Assembly (NCBI GenBank): GCA_019059635.1
Contig: JAGVRJ010000002.1
Span: forward strand, 1,054,001 to 1,118,000
Reading direction: 5' to 3'
Origin: Proales similis
Lineage: Eukaryota; Rotifera; Eurotatoria; Ploima; Proalidae
DNA: 64,000 nt
Numbering within the stretch: position 1 is the stretch's first letter; the number at the start of each line of letters is the position of its first letter. Below are positions 12,238 through 23,439 of the stretch, piece after piece. The translations under genes were made by a program, and so were the position numbers. Below the pieces are notes generated by a model. It saw only the letters and a program-made list of their open reading frames with translations, had not been told where the DNA came from and searched no databases.

Positions 12238-12254
12238 AGAGAGAGAGAGAGAGA
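12238..12254. repeat. GA dinucleotide microsatellite
   Basis: Alternating GA run in the Shank upstream region. Confidence 0.7.
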
Positions 12255-12863
12255 TTGAGAGGGACAGAAGAGGTGGAGATCGAGGGGCTCAGACGAATGA
12301 GTGCGATTGCTTTTTAAGACGATGCTTGGCCTCAATTCACTGCTGATTGTTGTTGGCCGTGTTTTGAGAGACGAATGGCGACATGAGGGCCCAGCCAGCG
12401 CATTCAATAGAGCAGCTTTGATGCCTCATTATTAAGGTTGAGTGGGCGCGCTGACTCGGTGTAGTCGGCGAGCGACGACTACGACGACGACATGCTTGAA
12501 AGCGCGAGTGTTGGCAAGGTAAATACGATCGCTGGCCTTATCATGGTCGACTAGAATGTGTTCGCCTGGCCAGGCCTGAAACTAGAGCGGATCGCTTCGC
12601 CCTTATTCGCTCTGAATGTTGCCATATTTTTGCATACTTTCTCAGTCTTGATTTTTTTTTCTAATTTTGTTTTATAGTTTGACTCATGCATGCTTCATTA
12701 AGCTCTTATCGGTGCGTTCATTTAGAGGAGAAAGAGCCGCCAAACGGCTTTCACAGACACACTCGCCAAGCACCGAGCAAAGGAGAAAAATAACGAGTGG
12801 AGACGAGCAGCTTAGTGTGCTCAACACGAATGAATTGTTTATGAAGTAGAGAGACCACGAACG

Positions 12864-12889
12864 CCATCATCATCATCATCATCATCATC
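12864..12889. repeat. CAT trinucleotide microsatellite
   Basis: Eight or more consecutive CAT units about 160 bases before the Shank start. Confidence 0.8.
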
Positions 12890-13049
12890 GTAGTGAACGA
12901 ACTTGGCCGCAACTGAGGCAGCAGTTGAATTTGAAATTCATTAGCAACGACACGGCCGAGGGAGCGACTGCAGCCAGAGACATACAGACTGCAGAAAATC
13001 GATAATTTTAATTCCATTTAAATTATAATTGAGAGCCATTCGCCAGATC

Positions 13050-16000
13050 ATGACGAATGGTAGCAATGAGACTCGTGTAGAGCTGTCTAGCAGCCATATG
13101 AGAGCAAGAAGTGAAGCAAGAGTAGAAGCGACCATTACAAATATTAAAGTAGGCCACGCCGGCGAGCAGACTGAACTCAGCTATCAGCATCGTGAGATTT
13201 TTGCGGCCTCCAAAAGTCAACACGTTAAAAATGGCTCTGTAAACTCATCAATGTCCTCGTCATCGTCGTCATACTCGCTGCCGCCCCCGCCTTTGTCGCA
13301 TGCGAACATGAAATCGGGCGCCAAGAGCGTGCACGAATCAAGCGAGAACGCAAACGATCAAGAAAGCATCTTCATTCGCATCTGCATCGCCGATCAAAAC
13401 CTTCAAAAGGTTCTCAAGTTCACTCTAAACGACACGGTGTGGAAATGCAAGCAAAAAGTGCTCGCTACTCTCGCCAAAGAAGTCAAAGACGGCCTCAACT
13501 ACGGCTTTTACTTGCCTGCATACAACGGACGTGCTGGCAAGTTTCTCGACGATTTTCGACTCCTCAAAGAATATCCACTGTCACGTCCGATCGCAAATTT
13601 GGAGGTAAATTCACATTCAATTTATTTCTCTGCGCACACATTCTTAAACAACTCTCTTGTCAAAGTTCAAGTACAAAAAAAGAGTCTACAGGTTCGTAAA
13701 AATCAACCAGAAGGAGCTCAAAGCATTAAACACAAAGGTAGGCCGCCTCTAACTGGACTGTCTATGCAAATCACAAGTTGCAATTAAACCTGTTCAAGTC
13801 GAACCAGAAGAAACTGATCGAACTGATACGGGCCGATCAGGCCGGCAAAGTCAACAAGATTCTGGAGAAGGGACTTGATCCGAACTTCCACTCGGATTCT
13901 GGAGGTCAGACATTCTCTTCTTGTTTGAGCGTTATTGGGCCGCATTTCGAACGTTTTTGGTTGGTTTAAGAAACGCCGCTTACAATCGCAACATCTTTGA
14001 GCTCGCCGCGTTCGATAATCATGAATTTGTACGGAGGCGGCGCTCATTTGGACTTTCGCTCTCGTGATGGACTCACCGCCTTGCATCATGCGGCCATCTC
14101 GGGCAACGAGGCAGCCATCAAAGTTCTGCTGGAGCTCGGCGCATTCCCCAACGTGCCCGATTCCAAAGGACTCACGCCTCTCTATTACGCGGTTGTTCAC
14201 TCCAGCCCAATCGAGGTGGTCGAGAATCTTCTCTCTAACGGGGCCAGTCCGGACGCACATGATGAGAATAATTGGCAAGAAATACATCACGCGTGCAAGC
14301 TTGGCCTTTCTCAACACCTTGATCAACTCATTTACTACGGCTGCGATCTGAATGCCAAGACCAACTCCGGCAACACGCCGCTGCACGTTTGTGCCATTCA
14401 CAATCAAGAAAGCTGCATTCGCATTCTATTGTTCAGAGGAGCGGATAAGAACGAGCGCAATTTGACCAACCAGACGGCGTTCGATTCGGCAATGCTGGCC
14501 GGTAATCAGCTTATCGGCGAGTTGATTAGAAATCATCAAGAGTCGCAAGTGGTTCCGATCAAAGAGCGACCTGCGGTGTCCAACAAACGGAAGAGCATTC
14601 ACTTTGAGTCGATCAGCTTTTACGAAGAAAGTCAATTAATGGAAAGAAGCAACTCTGGCTTTAACTCGCTCTCCTCTTCCGTTGCGGATCGTGAGCGCAA
14701 ATCGGCCGGAAGCACCTGCTCTTACCGTCCGAGCTCAAGTCAGACCGAAAGCGATGGCAGTTCCGCACCTTTCTACGCCGTTTCCTCCGCCATCTTATCC
14801 GATCAGACGGCTTCGTCGATAATCGATCGATCGCCTGCCAAACAGTCCCTCAGCTCGGACTTGACTCCCAACAGCCTGCTGCACTGCTATGGCGCAGAAG
14901 GCGACAAGCTTCCCAACCGAAGCAGTCTATACGAGACAAGTGTCCACCAGAACGCTTATCATTCGACAGAATATCTTTCTGGTCAGAACGCGCTGCTCCA
15001 CTCTCAAGCAGCCTACGAGCTGATCTATCAAGCGGCTATAAACGTTCCTCGCACAGTGGTCTTGCAAAAAGGCAAGAAAGGCTTCGGTTTTGTGCTGCGC
15101 GGAGCCAAAGGTAATTGCTTCCTGCCGCTCGCCAAACGACGCCTAGTTCCTCAACACATCCGCTTACTCTCTAGCTCATGACGAAAAGTTTCGGCCAAGC
15201 TTCGAGATGCCCGCGCTACAATTTTTAGAAAGTGTCGACAAGGACAGCAACGCGGACAAGGCGGGTCTGAAGCCGCTCGACTTCGTATTGGAGATTAATG
15301 GCCTGGACGTGAGATGCAAGACGCATCACGAGTGCGTGAAGCTGATTAAAAAGGCCGGCGACACTCTGGCTCTGAAGGTCTATACGGCCAACACAGCGGC
15401 CGATAGCTCCGTGAACACCTTCAACAACCGCCCACAGGCCGTTCCCACAAATGTGGATTTCTCTGCCGTGGGCACCAAGTCACTGCCGCACAAAAAGAAA
15501 CGTAAGTTGACCTTTCATATCATTTTTGTATGTTTGGTTCTGCCAAAACGCCAACTCTTCCACTTGGTCTTGACACATGGAGTCTAATCGAATGACTGGA
15601 CTAGCTGCGGTCCCCAGACGAAATCCGAGCACAGCTTTGACTATGATCGCAAGCGATGAAAACAGTCGGCCTCACTACTTGACTTTAGGCCTCAGCGCCG
15701 GTCTTTCGATGAGAAAAGACTCCGGCGGCAGGGTCGAGCCTAAAGGCCGAACCCCCCTCAAAAGCCTGTTCTCTTTCTGGTTAGTTCCTAGTCCCCGATC
15801 TGGTCCGATCGCCCAAGATCTTAACTCTTAAGTGAACACAGTGAGAGTCGATCAAATGAGACTCGAGCGGAGATGGCTGCATCAAACTTTGAGCCCTCTT
15901 ACATGCGACACGTTCTTGAGCAAATAGGTGACTAAAAAGAATGCGGATTCGGAAAAGCTTCTAACCGCCGGACATCTAGTCTAACGCGCTTTCTAACATG

Positions 16001-18232
16001 AACTAGCCGCATGCAATCCCCTCCAGTCTAACTTGTTTCGTTTTGGCTCTTTTCTTTCTAGTTTACCTAAACCAATTAATATCTTGCCAGCCTAACCAGA
16101 ACAGTGAAATTAGACCGCGGCGTGGGCAAACATCCGAGTCAGGGCCTCTTGAATCCTAACCTCGTCCTTGTTTAACTTGTTTCATGCCTGCTCGCGAGTG
16201 CGCCGCTCTCTAATCTCTCTTAATGAAGAATGTTAACGATCGAATAGGATGCTTGCCGATTGCTCTAGACGTTTCTAATAACCATCATATTAATGACCAT
16301 GCTCTCATATGTGGTGCAAACACAACAAGAACATTCAATGATAAATATTTTATTTGTTTTAAGACGAACTTGACCGAGCGATCGAGGAGAATGAGCGGCT
16401 AAACCCAGTGGGCGATGCAAACAATGATGATAGAGAGTATTTAGCGAGAGGCATAAGCTACAAGGCGATTGCAGACGACGCAAATGCGGCCTCCATTCGC
16501 ACACGGTAATCTAGCTCGACAAAGGCCTATTCAAGCGCCTTACTATTGCTTCTGTCACAACAGGGTTCCACTCAGACGTCCAAATGTCGAACGAGTCTTC
16601 GAACCGATCACACTCAGACAGCGAACTGACAGCGCTCCCAACCTGCTTGAGGAGCTTGATCGTTCTTCGCGAATGGTCTACCCGCCCAATCCGCCGGACC
16701 GTGATTCCTCTCTGCGCGGCCTCAAGGCAGCCACGTCTATGAGCCATTTAGCCAGCGCGCAGTGCACGTTGCATTCGACCGAGCGCAACCTGCCTGACAC
16801 CTATTCCGTGAGCATGCGAACGTTCGAAAAGAACCCGGAGCCGGGAAGCAAGTCGGCCACAAACAGCACAAGTGGCAATGGCACATTCACGCCTAGACAA
16901 GTGAAATCGCGCAATAATGCCAAGCGACATTCAATGGCCCCGCTGCTGTTGACGCCCGGCCAGGAGAATGACGTGCAGTTCCTGCGATCGCAAAAGCTCG
17001 ACGACGAGTTCCTCAACACAACAAAGCACCTGTTCGGCCAATATCCGAACGCTCGGATTTCCATATCGGTCAATTTCACCAACAACCAAGAGCAGAGTGT
17101 TGTGAAGCAGATCGAGATTACCAAAGGCATGTTCGAGCGTCTGAATCAGCTTGGAGCGAACGGAGTCGCAATGAACTCCAGCAACTACTCATCTACGTCG
17201 CCCAGTTCTTCTTCGGCCTCATCGTGTGTCTACGAAACTCTGCCCGGGCCTGATTTGTCGTCATCCAGACTTCAGTTGAACAGAGATATCTCGCAACGAA
17301 TCGAAATGTCTGACGAGTTGATCTACTCGAATAATCTTCACAAGGAATGTTTATTAGAGCTTGACCAGGCTCTCGAGTGTAGAGTATCTCTGCATGAACG
17401 AACACAAATCGAACACTCGTTCGAGACCAAGCAGGAGCCAGCGGCCGTTCCTCCGCCGCCTCCGCCGCCACCACCGCCCGAGTTCATTGGCGGCCGAACC
17501 GCTGGACCGCCAAGTGGTCAATCTTTGCTGACTGTTACAAACTCACTTCCTCCGCCGCCCTCGCCTCAAGCGTTAAACAGAATGAGCACAAACGCGGAGG
17601 CAAAGAACGCTCCGGTTGCTACGTCGGTCGAGAGCGGCAAAACGCCCAAAGTCAAAGACATAATCAATTCGCTTCAGAAGCAAATATCCGATCCCAGAAA
17701 TGATGTAAATTTCGGCGACTTGATAGCGAAAAAAGCGGCGGAGAAGCGCGCCAAATTCAATGAGACTTCATTTCAAACGTCTACTCGCCTGTTTAAAGCT
17801 GGTCCGAGCATAGGCGACGATAAGGAAAAGCGGATGCCGAGCGAACCGCCGCTGCCCAAAGCGTCTAATCAGAGTCGAAATTCGATCGAAGCCGGCCAAA
17901 CGTTGGAACAAGGCCGCATGCCAAACAGTGGTAAGTATCGTCGTCTACCAAAGGGCTGCCGCTCGTAAAGCGATGAGCATCGACAACGGACCGATGCTCA
18001 TCGATGCGATGGCCGAAACCCGTCGTGGTTGATAAATTGCCCCAAGGCTCTAACGCGTTTCTTCTCATTTGCTGTTTTAGATGAGCCGAAAAGAGATGAA
18101 CGACTCGTTGATGAGCACTCGAGCGAGAGTGGTACGCGCGCCATTCACGATGACGCGTCGTTTACCGGCACAGCCTCGCGTCTACTTCTAAAAGCCAAGC
18201 AAAAGGCCCGAGTCGATCTGGCCAGCAGCTAA
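13050..18232 (+). CDS. SHANK: Shank-family postsynaptic scaffold protein
   Basis: Ten exons: 13050-13604, 13666-13737, 13799-13904, 13971-15110, 15175-15501, 15605-15779, 15833-15927, 16364-16505, 16564-17930 and 18081-18232, about 1376 residues with phases agreeing at all joins. Domains: the ubiquitin-like SPN domain (about 108-210, with FLDDFRLLKEYPL), ankyrin repeats (about 244-440, with GGAHLDFRSRDGLTA and NQESCIRILLFRGA), a PDZ domain (about 600-698, with KGKKGFGFVLRGAK) and the family motif PxRxPSTALT in exon 6. A proline run ending PPPEF near residue 1170 fits the Homer EVH1 site PPxxF. By family knowledge Shanks organise glutamatergic postsynapses and epithelial junctions. No SH3 domain is seen between ankyrin and PDZ, and no SAM domain at the C-terminus. 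The only in-frame ATG without an upstream rival is at 13050. Confidence 0.9.
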
Positions 18233-18396
18233 GAGGAATCCATGAATATTTTGTATTAATTAATCAATAGTAGCTGCAAGATTCCGTTCAGTTGTTAATT
18301 GCACTCTAAAATTTATCCAAATTCCGAATCCTTGCTTGCTTTGATTTATAGCCACCCGCCCCTAAATGAGTTCATTTCGGAGACCAATCGTTGCAA

Positions 18397-18402
18397 ATAA
18401 AT
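18397..18402 (+). terminator. Poly(A) signal of Shank
   Basis: AATAAA 165 bases after the stop codon. Confidence 0.55.
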
Positions 18403-19172
18403 GTATCTTTTGTTTTCTCTAATTTTCACCAAGTTTGAGTCCAAGTTTTGGGTGCTATTCGATTAGAACGGGCCAGCGAGATCAGAAGAAGATAGAAATC
18501 AATCTGCGTGAGGCCAGTTTCGGGTTTATCGCGGGTCCAATTTTTGTTTTTCAATTTTTACTGCTATTCACGAGATCTAACGCCTGATTAGAGTCTTGAC
18601 TACTGACCAATGAAAGTGTTAATTGATGGCAATCATTTCGATAAGCGTACTTGCTCACTAGGCCACTCGTATGTCACTGGGCACACGCGCACGCACAGCA
18701 CTTGTGTGAATGGGACATCGAATGACAAATCACGATTATCGGGCAAGTCAATACGCGTACGGTCCAAATTTTTTTTATTAACAATAAAAAAGTGGCAGCC
18801 GATTTGGGATTCGATAATTAGACACATGTGTCCACTGCCACATGTCAACGCGAGTAATTAATTCCCAAGCAATGAGTAGAAAAAAAATAGAAGAGAGGAA
18901 CAGAAGGGGAGAGAGCGGAGGGGGAGAGGACCGAGTACGTCAGGCTGATTATGCTGCTGCTTTATTTATGGTTTGACAAATTTTGATGCGACGGAGCGGA
19001 GAAAATCGATTGAGAGTTGACGAGATGCGGCCAATGAACGCGAGGGCTGCGATTCAGGAAATAAATTAAACCAATGAAATTATCCACTCGTCGCATACTC
19101 CACCCACTTTGGCCCGTTGTCGCTCACTTTCGATAGCGCTGATGCCAAAGCGCTTGAAAAGCACGACGCGGG
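18403..19172. other. Spacer upstream of the SPSB3-like gene
   Basis: No gene seen. A purine-rich stretch lies near 18880-18935. Confidence 0.4.
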
Positions 19173-19180
19173 TATAAATA
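19173..19180 (+). promoter_or_regulatory. TATA box of the SPSB3-like gene
   Basis: TATAAATA, 115 bases before the ATG at 19288, in a GC-rich setting. Confidence 0.6.
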
Positions 19181-19287
19181 TTGCGCCGCGTCAGTGACCG
19201 ACCACTGGCAAGCTCGCTTCATAGCTTCAATTGTCCAGGCAGTAGTAGTTGTTGTCGTCGTCGTCCAGTTCTTACTGTTGTCTATCC

Positions 19288-20085
19288 ATGACTGTTCTAC
19301 AGCAATCGCCGAATGATGCAGGCAGCAAGGACGGCCTCCTCAAACGTCTGCTCAGTCAGCCGATGAAGCGCCGTTCCAACACGTCGTTAGCTTCGCTGCA
19401 AAAAAAGTCGCCGCATCTGCTACCAATCATGCCGAGCAAGAGCGTGGTGCCGTCGAAGCCACCTTTCGGCAATTTTCATGCCAAGGAGCTCGTTTGGCAA
19501 GGAGCGAATAGCTCGGCAGTCGCTCTTCACCATGACTGTGCCAGCTGCTTTGAAACTGTGGCTGCGCGAACCACGAGTCCACTGCCCAAGAACAAGACAT
19601 GCTATTGGGAAGTAAGACTCTCGCCGGGCATGTGCTCGGGCACGAGTGTGATGGTCGGAGTGGGCACTGGCTCGGCTCCGCTTCATTCTCATGGTTACGT
19701 CAATCTACTCGGCTCCGATCAGCAAAGTTGGGCCCTGTCCAACAAAGGCCTCATTTGGCATGGCAACCAATCAAATCAATATTGTAATCAAATGAATCAA
19801 AACGAGGCGGTTACGATCGGCTGCCTCTACGAAAGGCCCAAGCGACGTCTGAGCTTCTTTCTAAACGGCAAGAGCTTGGGCGTTGCGTTCGAAGGCCTGC
19901 CAGCCGACCTGCCACTCTACCCGATGGTCTCGTCTACAATCGCCGGCTCCTACGTTCAAATCAGCCGTTTGTACGAGTCGTTCCCGAGTCTGATGGAGAT
20001 CTGCAAGGCGCAATTACCAGCAGATCCTCATCAAATAGACCCAACGCACTTGCCAATCAATATACTCAGCTTTCTCAAACAATAG
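19288..20085 (+). CDS. SPSB3: SPRY domain and SOCS-box protein, SPSB3-like
   Basis: Single exon, 265 residues from the ATG at 19288; the open frame upstream lacks an ATG. The middle holds a SPRY/B30.2 domain: CYWEVRL, then GTSVMVGVGTGSAPL, LLGSDQQSWALSNKGLIWH, LSFFLNGKSLGVAF and LYPMVSSTIAG. The LGxDxxSWxLSxxGL block matches SPSB3 better than SPSB1/2/4. The last 45 residues (LMEICKAQLPADPHQIDPTHLP...) would be the SOCS-box position, but the BC-box is divergent. By family knowledge the SPRY domain binds a substrate and the SOCS box recruits Elongin B/C and a cullin ligase. The N-terminal 70 residues are basic and Ser-rich, likely disordered. FBXO45-like SPRY proteins are the main alternative. 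Confidence 0.75.
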   Translation: MTVLQQSPNDAGSKDGLLKRLLSQPMKRRSNTSLASLQKKSPHLLPIMPSKSVVPSKPPFGNFHAKELVWQGANSSAVALHHDCASCFETVAARTTSPLPKNKTCYWEVRLSPGMCSGTSVMVGVGTGSAPLHSHGYVNLLGSDQQSWALSNKGLIWHGNQSNQYCNQMNQNEAVTIGCLYERPKRRLSFFLNGKSLGVAFEGLPADLPLYPMVSSTIAGSYVQISRLYESFPSLMEICKAQLPADPHQIDPTHLPINILSFLKQ

Positions 20086-20391
20086 TCAATTTCCTATTCA
20101 ACTTTTGTTCTTATTTGCTTTAGTTTTGCTCGTGTTATTGTCGCGGAGACAAACAGTATTCAATCTGATGTACATACACTTTTGCTATTGCCCAATTTGC
20201 TTCATTTCAATGCCATTGCATTTTTTCCAAGGCCGAGAACGGTCGAGCCCCAAGAGCGTGAACAATCTAGTCAATCACACTCTCTGTCTCTCTTCTTTCT
20301 TTCTTTCTTCCTTTTTCGTTAATTTTAGTTCGTTTTGGCTTTTATTTGACTTTCTCCTCCGTTTGCTGAGTTTATTGCGCAATTAGAGTTG

Positions 20392-20397
20392 AATAAA
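20392..20397 (+). terminator. Poly(A) signal of the SPSB3-like gene
   Basis: AATAAA 307 bases after the stop codon, following a CT-rich 3' UTR. Confidence 0.5.
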
Positions 20398-20615
20398 ATA
20401 ATTGACTTGACTAACTCGCCTTTTGTTTGTACTTATTCAAGCACAATGAACGCGTGAGCGATCAATTACTCTCGCCCTGGCGAGCTCTATTATTGATTTA
20501 AGTAATGACGATCGAGAACGGTACGAGTGGACAATATTCGTGCTCATCCTGACTTGTTGAGCATCCACTCCAGTTTCAGGAAACTCATTTAATTCCATCC
20601 GGATTTAAGCGACAG

Positions 20616-20640
20616 AGAGCTAGAGAGAGAGAGAGAGAGC
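20616..20640. repeat. GA-rich microsatellite
   Basis: Repeated GAGA units in a purine-rich stretch. Confidence 0.6.
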
Positions 20641-21441
20641 AAGCAAGAGAGGGTTTAGGGGAAGGAAGATCGGGGCGCTTGTGGGTCTACTGGTCAGCCA
20701 GCGTCTCTTTTACGAGTGTGATCACTCAAGGGCCCAAAGTGCCTCCGAGAGTGCTGACTCGTTCGAGCAAACGCTAATTAAACTAATGAGCGCTGCTGAA
20801 CGCCACGCGCGCAAATGTCGCCACATGTGTCAGCTGTCGGCCTAGCAAAACTGGGCCAATATTCGAATTAGTCCGTCAGGCGAGCAGCACCATCGTTGTT
20901 TGACTCTTCTATTCTTAAAGCTGTTCGAAATCACCCTCCAGTTGTGGCTCTTATCGAAGAGTGGTAAATGTCCTTCTGCAAGGTCATGTCTTTTTTTCCA
21001 CTTTCGCAGCTGCTTTCGATCGAGGACAAGCGGTGTTGACCAGCCTGTTTGCGAACAGGAGGACACTAACACGCCGTCCCGCAGTTTGATGATTTATTTC
21101 GATCGCATGAGAGATCGGCAGGAAAGGACCAAAGATGAGCCAGGGGATCTGGTGGCCTAGGGCGATTCTCGGCACCAGTGCCTATGATCATGATTGGTGA
21201 TAATCAGGACGAACGCGTGGCCCAGTCAGTTTGTAAAAATGAAGATGATGATGACGCAGGACCCTGCTCGCGTGTCAGTCCGAGCTCTTTGAAGTGGAAA
21301 TGGGAGATGCTTCGTGCTGCTTAATGCAATTTACCGTGCAGTCAGCCATAAATGAAACAAGCCGCTCTAATGATTAGAAGCGAGGGGCGACACACACACG
21401 CGCTGTGTTGGTCCTGTCACAACGTTTTACTTTCTAATTAA

Positions 21442-21454
21442 GCGCGCGCGCGCG
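21442..21454. repeat. Alternating GC run
   Basis: Thirteen bases of strictly alternating G and C, a sequence type able to adopt Z-DNA. Confidence 0.8.
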
Positions 21455-23355
21455 TTCATGAGCCGATTAGAGTCCGAAAGCAAGAGGCTCGGAAAGAGTT
21501 GGACATGCACTGCGGTCGACGACCATTAACAGCAATTAGGAACACGGGAGCGGAAACGCCTTGTCCGGCGTTGACTTGTCTGCTAATCCGCAAACAACAA
21601 GAGTCCTGAGCAAACCGGACGGCCCTCCATCTGCTCTCGTTCGCTTCATTTTCTATATTTTAATTATGTTATCGAGTGTCATCCAAACTGCAAACAGTCG
21701 ACCATGCAGTTTATTGATTCTGATAATTAAATGTTTTAGTGCTCGTCAAATGTGACACTCGACGACTACGACGACCACATGTGCGGGGTGTGTCGACCCA
21801 GCGGATGCTGCTGATGCTGCCCTGTTGTGGTGAGGGCTCTGGTTTAGTATTGTATTACTGACCTCGATATTCAATGACGAGATAAGAGAAGGACATGGCA
21901 CTGGACCATCTGCCTATCTCGCCTCGATTCTTATTCGCTCATTGTTTCACCCTATCGCTTCCTGCCCGTGTCCACTCGAATTACTGGATGAGCTCACTAA
22001 AAACCCGATCCTGCTTAATTCTCCGGCCCGAACGCGAGGCGAATTAAAACTGCATCATAGACGATCGACCGAATCAGGCATTCAAACAGGCAGACATGCG
22101 ACATCTGCGGAACCGGTCCGCCAACCGGCAATCGTCGAACGGATATTTGTTTAGAGGATAATTGAAGCGATCGCAGGCTCCGCAGGCTAATCGGTGCGTG
22201 CGTTGGACCACGAGCCGTCTGTCTGTCAGTCACGATCGCAATCGCTACTAAAAACATGTCCACGATCGGTTCCGCTGCTCGTTTGAGGCCGGATTAAGAG
22301 CAACAGCAGAAGCATATGCTGCTTGAGCAAATAGAAATATGTGCGTATGAAAAACACATTTATATATATTTTTCGACTCTGGTCCCCCCACTCAAAAGAG
22401 CCGCCTAGTTTTATAATCCGCTCTATAATCGCTTGCCGCCGATAATCGGGGCGCTGGTCTGCGACGAAGAGTAGCAATAGCAACAGACCGCACGCTTCTC
22501 GCTTAAGAGCTCTCAGTTAGCAGCAGTGGTCGCTCGTGCACATACTGGACACTAATCAGCCGATTAAACACCAAGTGGCACTCGATCATCTTCTTAACGA
22601 GCCGAAATTTTCTTGGCCTTGAACACACAGAGACTCGCGCTCATAAGACTCTTGTTAATTACTCAACCGAAATCCTTTTACTTGCCGAAACTCTTCAACT
22701 AATAAGCGTGCCATAATTTAGGCCGTTTCTAATTGCATTGTTGCACCCGGCCTGTCTTGATGCAGAGTCGGGTCTCCGCACTCACAGCCTGCTCTTACTA
22801 AAGACGGAGACGAAATTGCGCAACGATGAACGCGGAATTGTTATTCATTCATAAGCGCAAAAACTTGGCATTATGAGTTAGGTCGGCATAGAGGTTGGGT
22901 TGCATCGAAGTTGAATTGAACAACAGCAGACCAATAATCTGTGATTGTGGGTTCCAATCCCACCGAACCAAGACCCACTTTGCAGTCCGATCTTTTTTAT
23001 TTCTGAGACGCTGCGAGGCCGGTTAATTGGGCAATACGTGAAAATCGGATGGCAGCCAACGTGCTCTGGACCGTTTGTGCCCTGAACTCTTGGTGCGCCC
23101 CTAAAGAGGATTTCGACACTTGTCATAAACAGGATTAAACGCGATTAAGTTGAGTAATGACATGCACGTCAATGGTCGATTGTTTCCCAAATTCAATCTC
23201 TAATTCTGCCCGACAGTCACAACGAGTGAGAATCCCAATCGCCCCCAGCCAATCTACTCTTCTTTTTTTTTATAAGCGGATCTCACTAATCGAGCAACTT
23301 GACTCAGCCGGTATATTGCTCTCTGACCGGTTGCTTTCTGTTTTGTGGCTTTTTT

Positions 23356-23361
23356 TTTATT
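23356..23361 (-). terminator. Poly(A) signal of COQ3
   Basis: AATAAA on -, 78 bases beyond the COQ3 stop codon. Confidence 0.6.
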
Positions 23362-23439
23362 GAGTTGGACTGACAACTTGAGGCCGAATACATTTCGAAG
23401 GTTCATTTTTACATAGACCGGTCAGAATTTACGAATCAG

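Larger units (their letters stand above)
8241..13049. other. About 4.8-kb non-coding region between the divergent PP2A and Shank genes
   Basis: No exon with family resemblance was found on either strand. Several long open frames (for example 11380-11922 on + and 10929-11441 on -) look like chance. The region holds GA-rich stretches near 10421-10443 and 12238-12254, a CAT trinucleotide run at 12864-12889, and scattered T runs. Its length stands out in a region where genes are usually 200-800 bases apart. It most likely holds the PP2A promoter and upstream control elements or untranslated exons of Shank. Confidence 0.5.
20398..23355. other. About 3-kb region without recognisable genes
   Basis: No coding family was recognised on either strand. 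It contains a GA microsatellite near 20616-20640, an alternating GC run at 21442-21454, and a tRNA-arm-like pair of hairpins at 22926-22963. It likely holds distal control sequence or untranscribed spacer. Confidence 0.45.

Noticed and set aside
13738-13777. 40-nt Shank intron ending at 13777
   Set aside because: The acceptor at 13797-13798 gives a 61-nt intron and aligns without a gap to the Shank NTK-SNQKK region; the shorter version inserts seven extra residues.
15577-15831. Alternative 3' end of Shank at the stop 15829-15831
   Set aside because: A GTTAGT donor at 15780 and an acceptor at 15831-15832 join exon 6 to exon 7 in phase, and exon 7 joins exon 8 in phase, so the stop is intronic.
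22926-22970. Functional tRNA gene
   Set aside because: Anticodon-like and T-arm-like stems exist, but no acceptor stem pairs with the CGAACCA that follows and no D arm is present.
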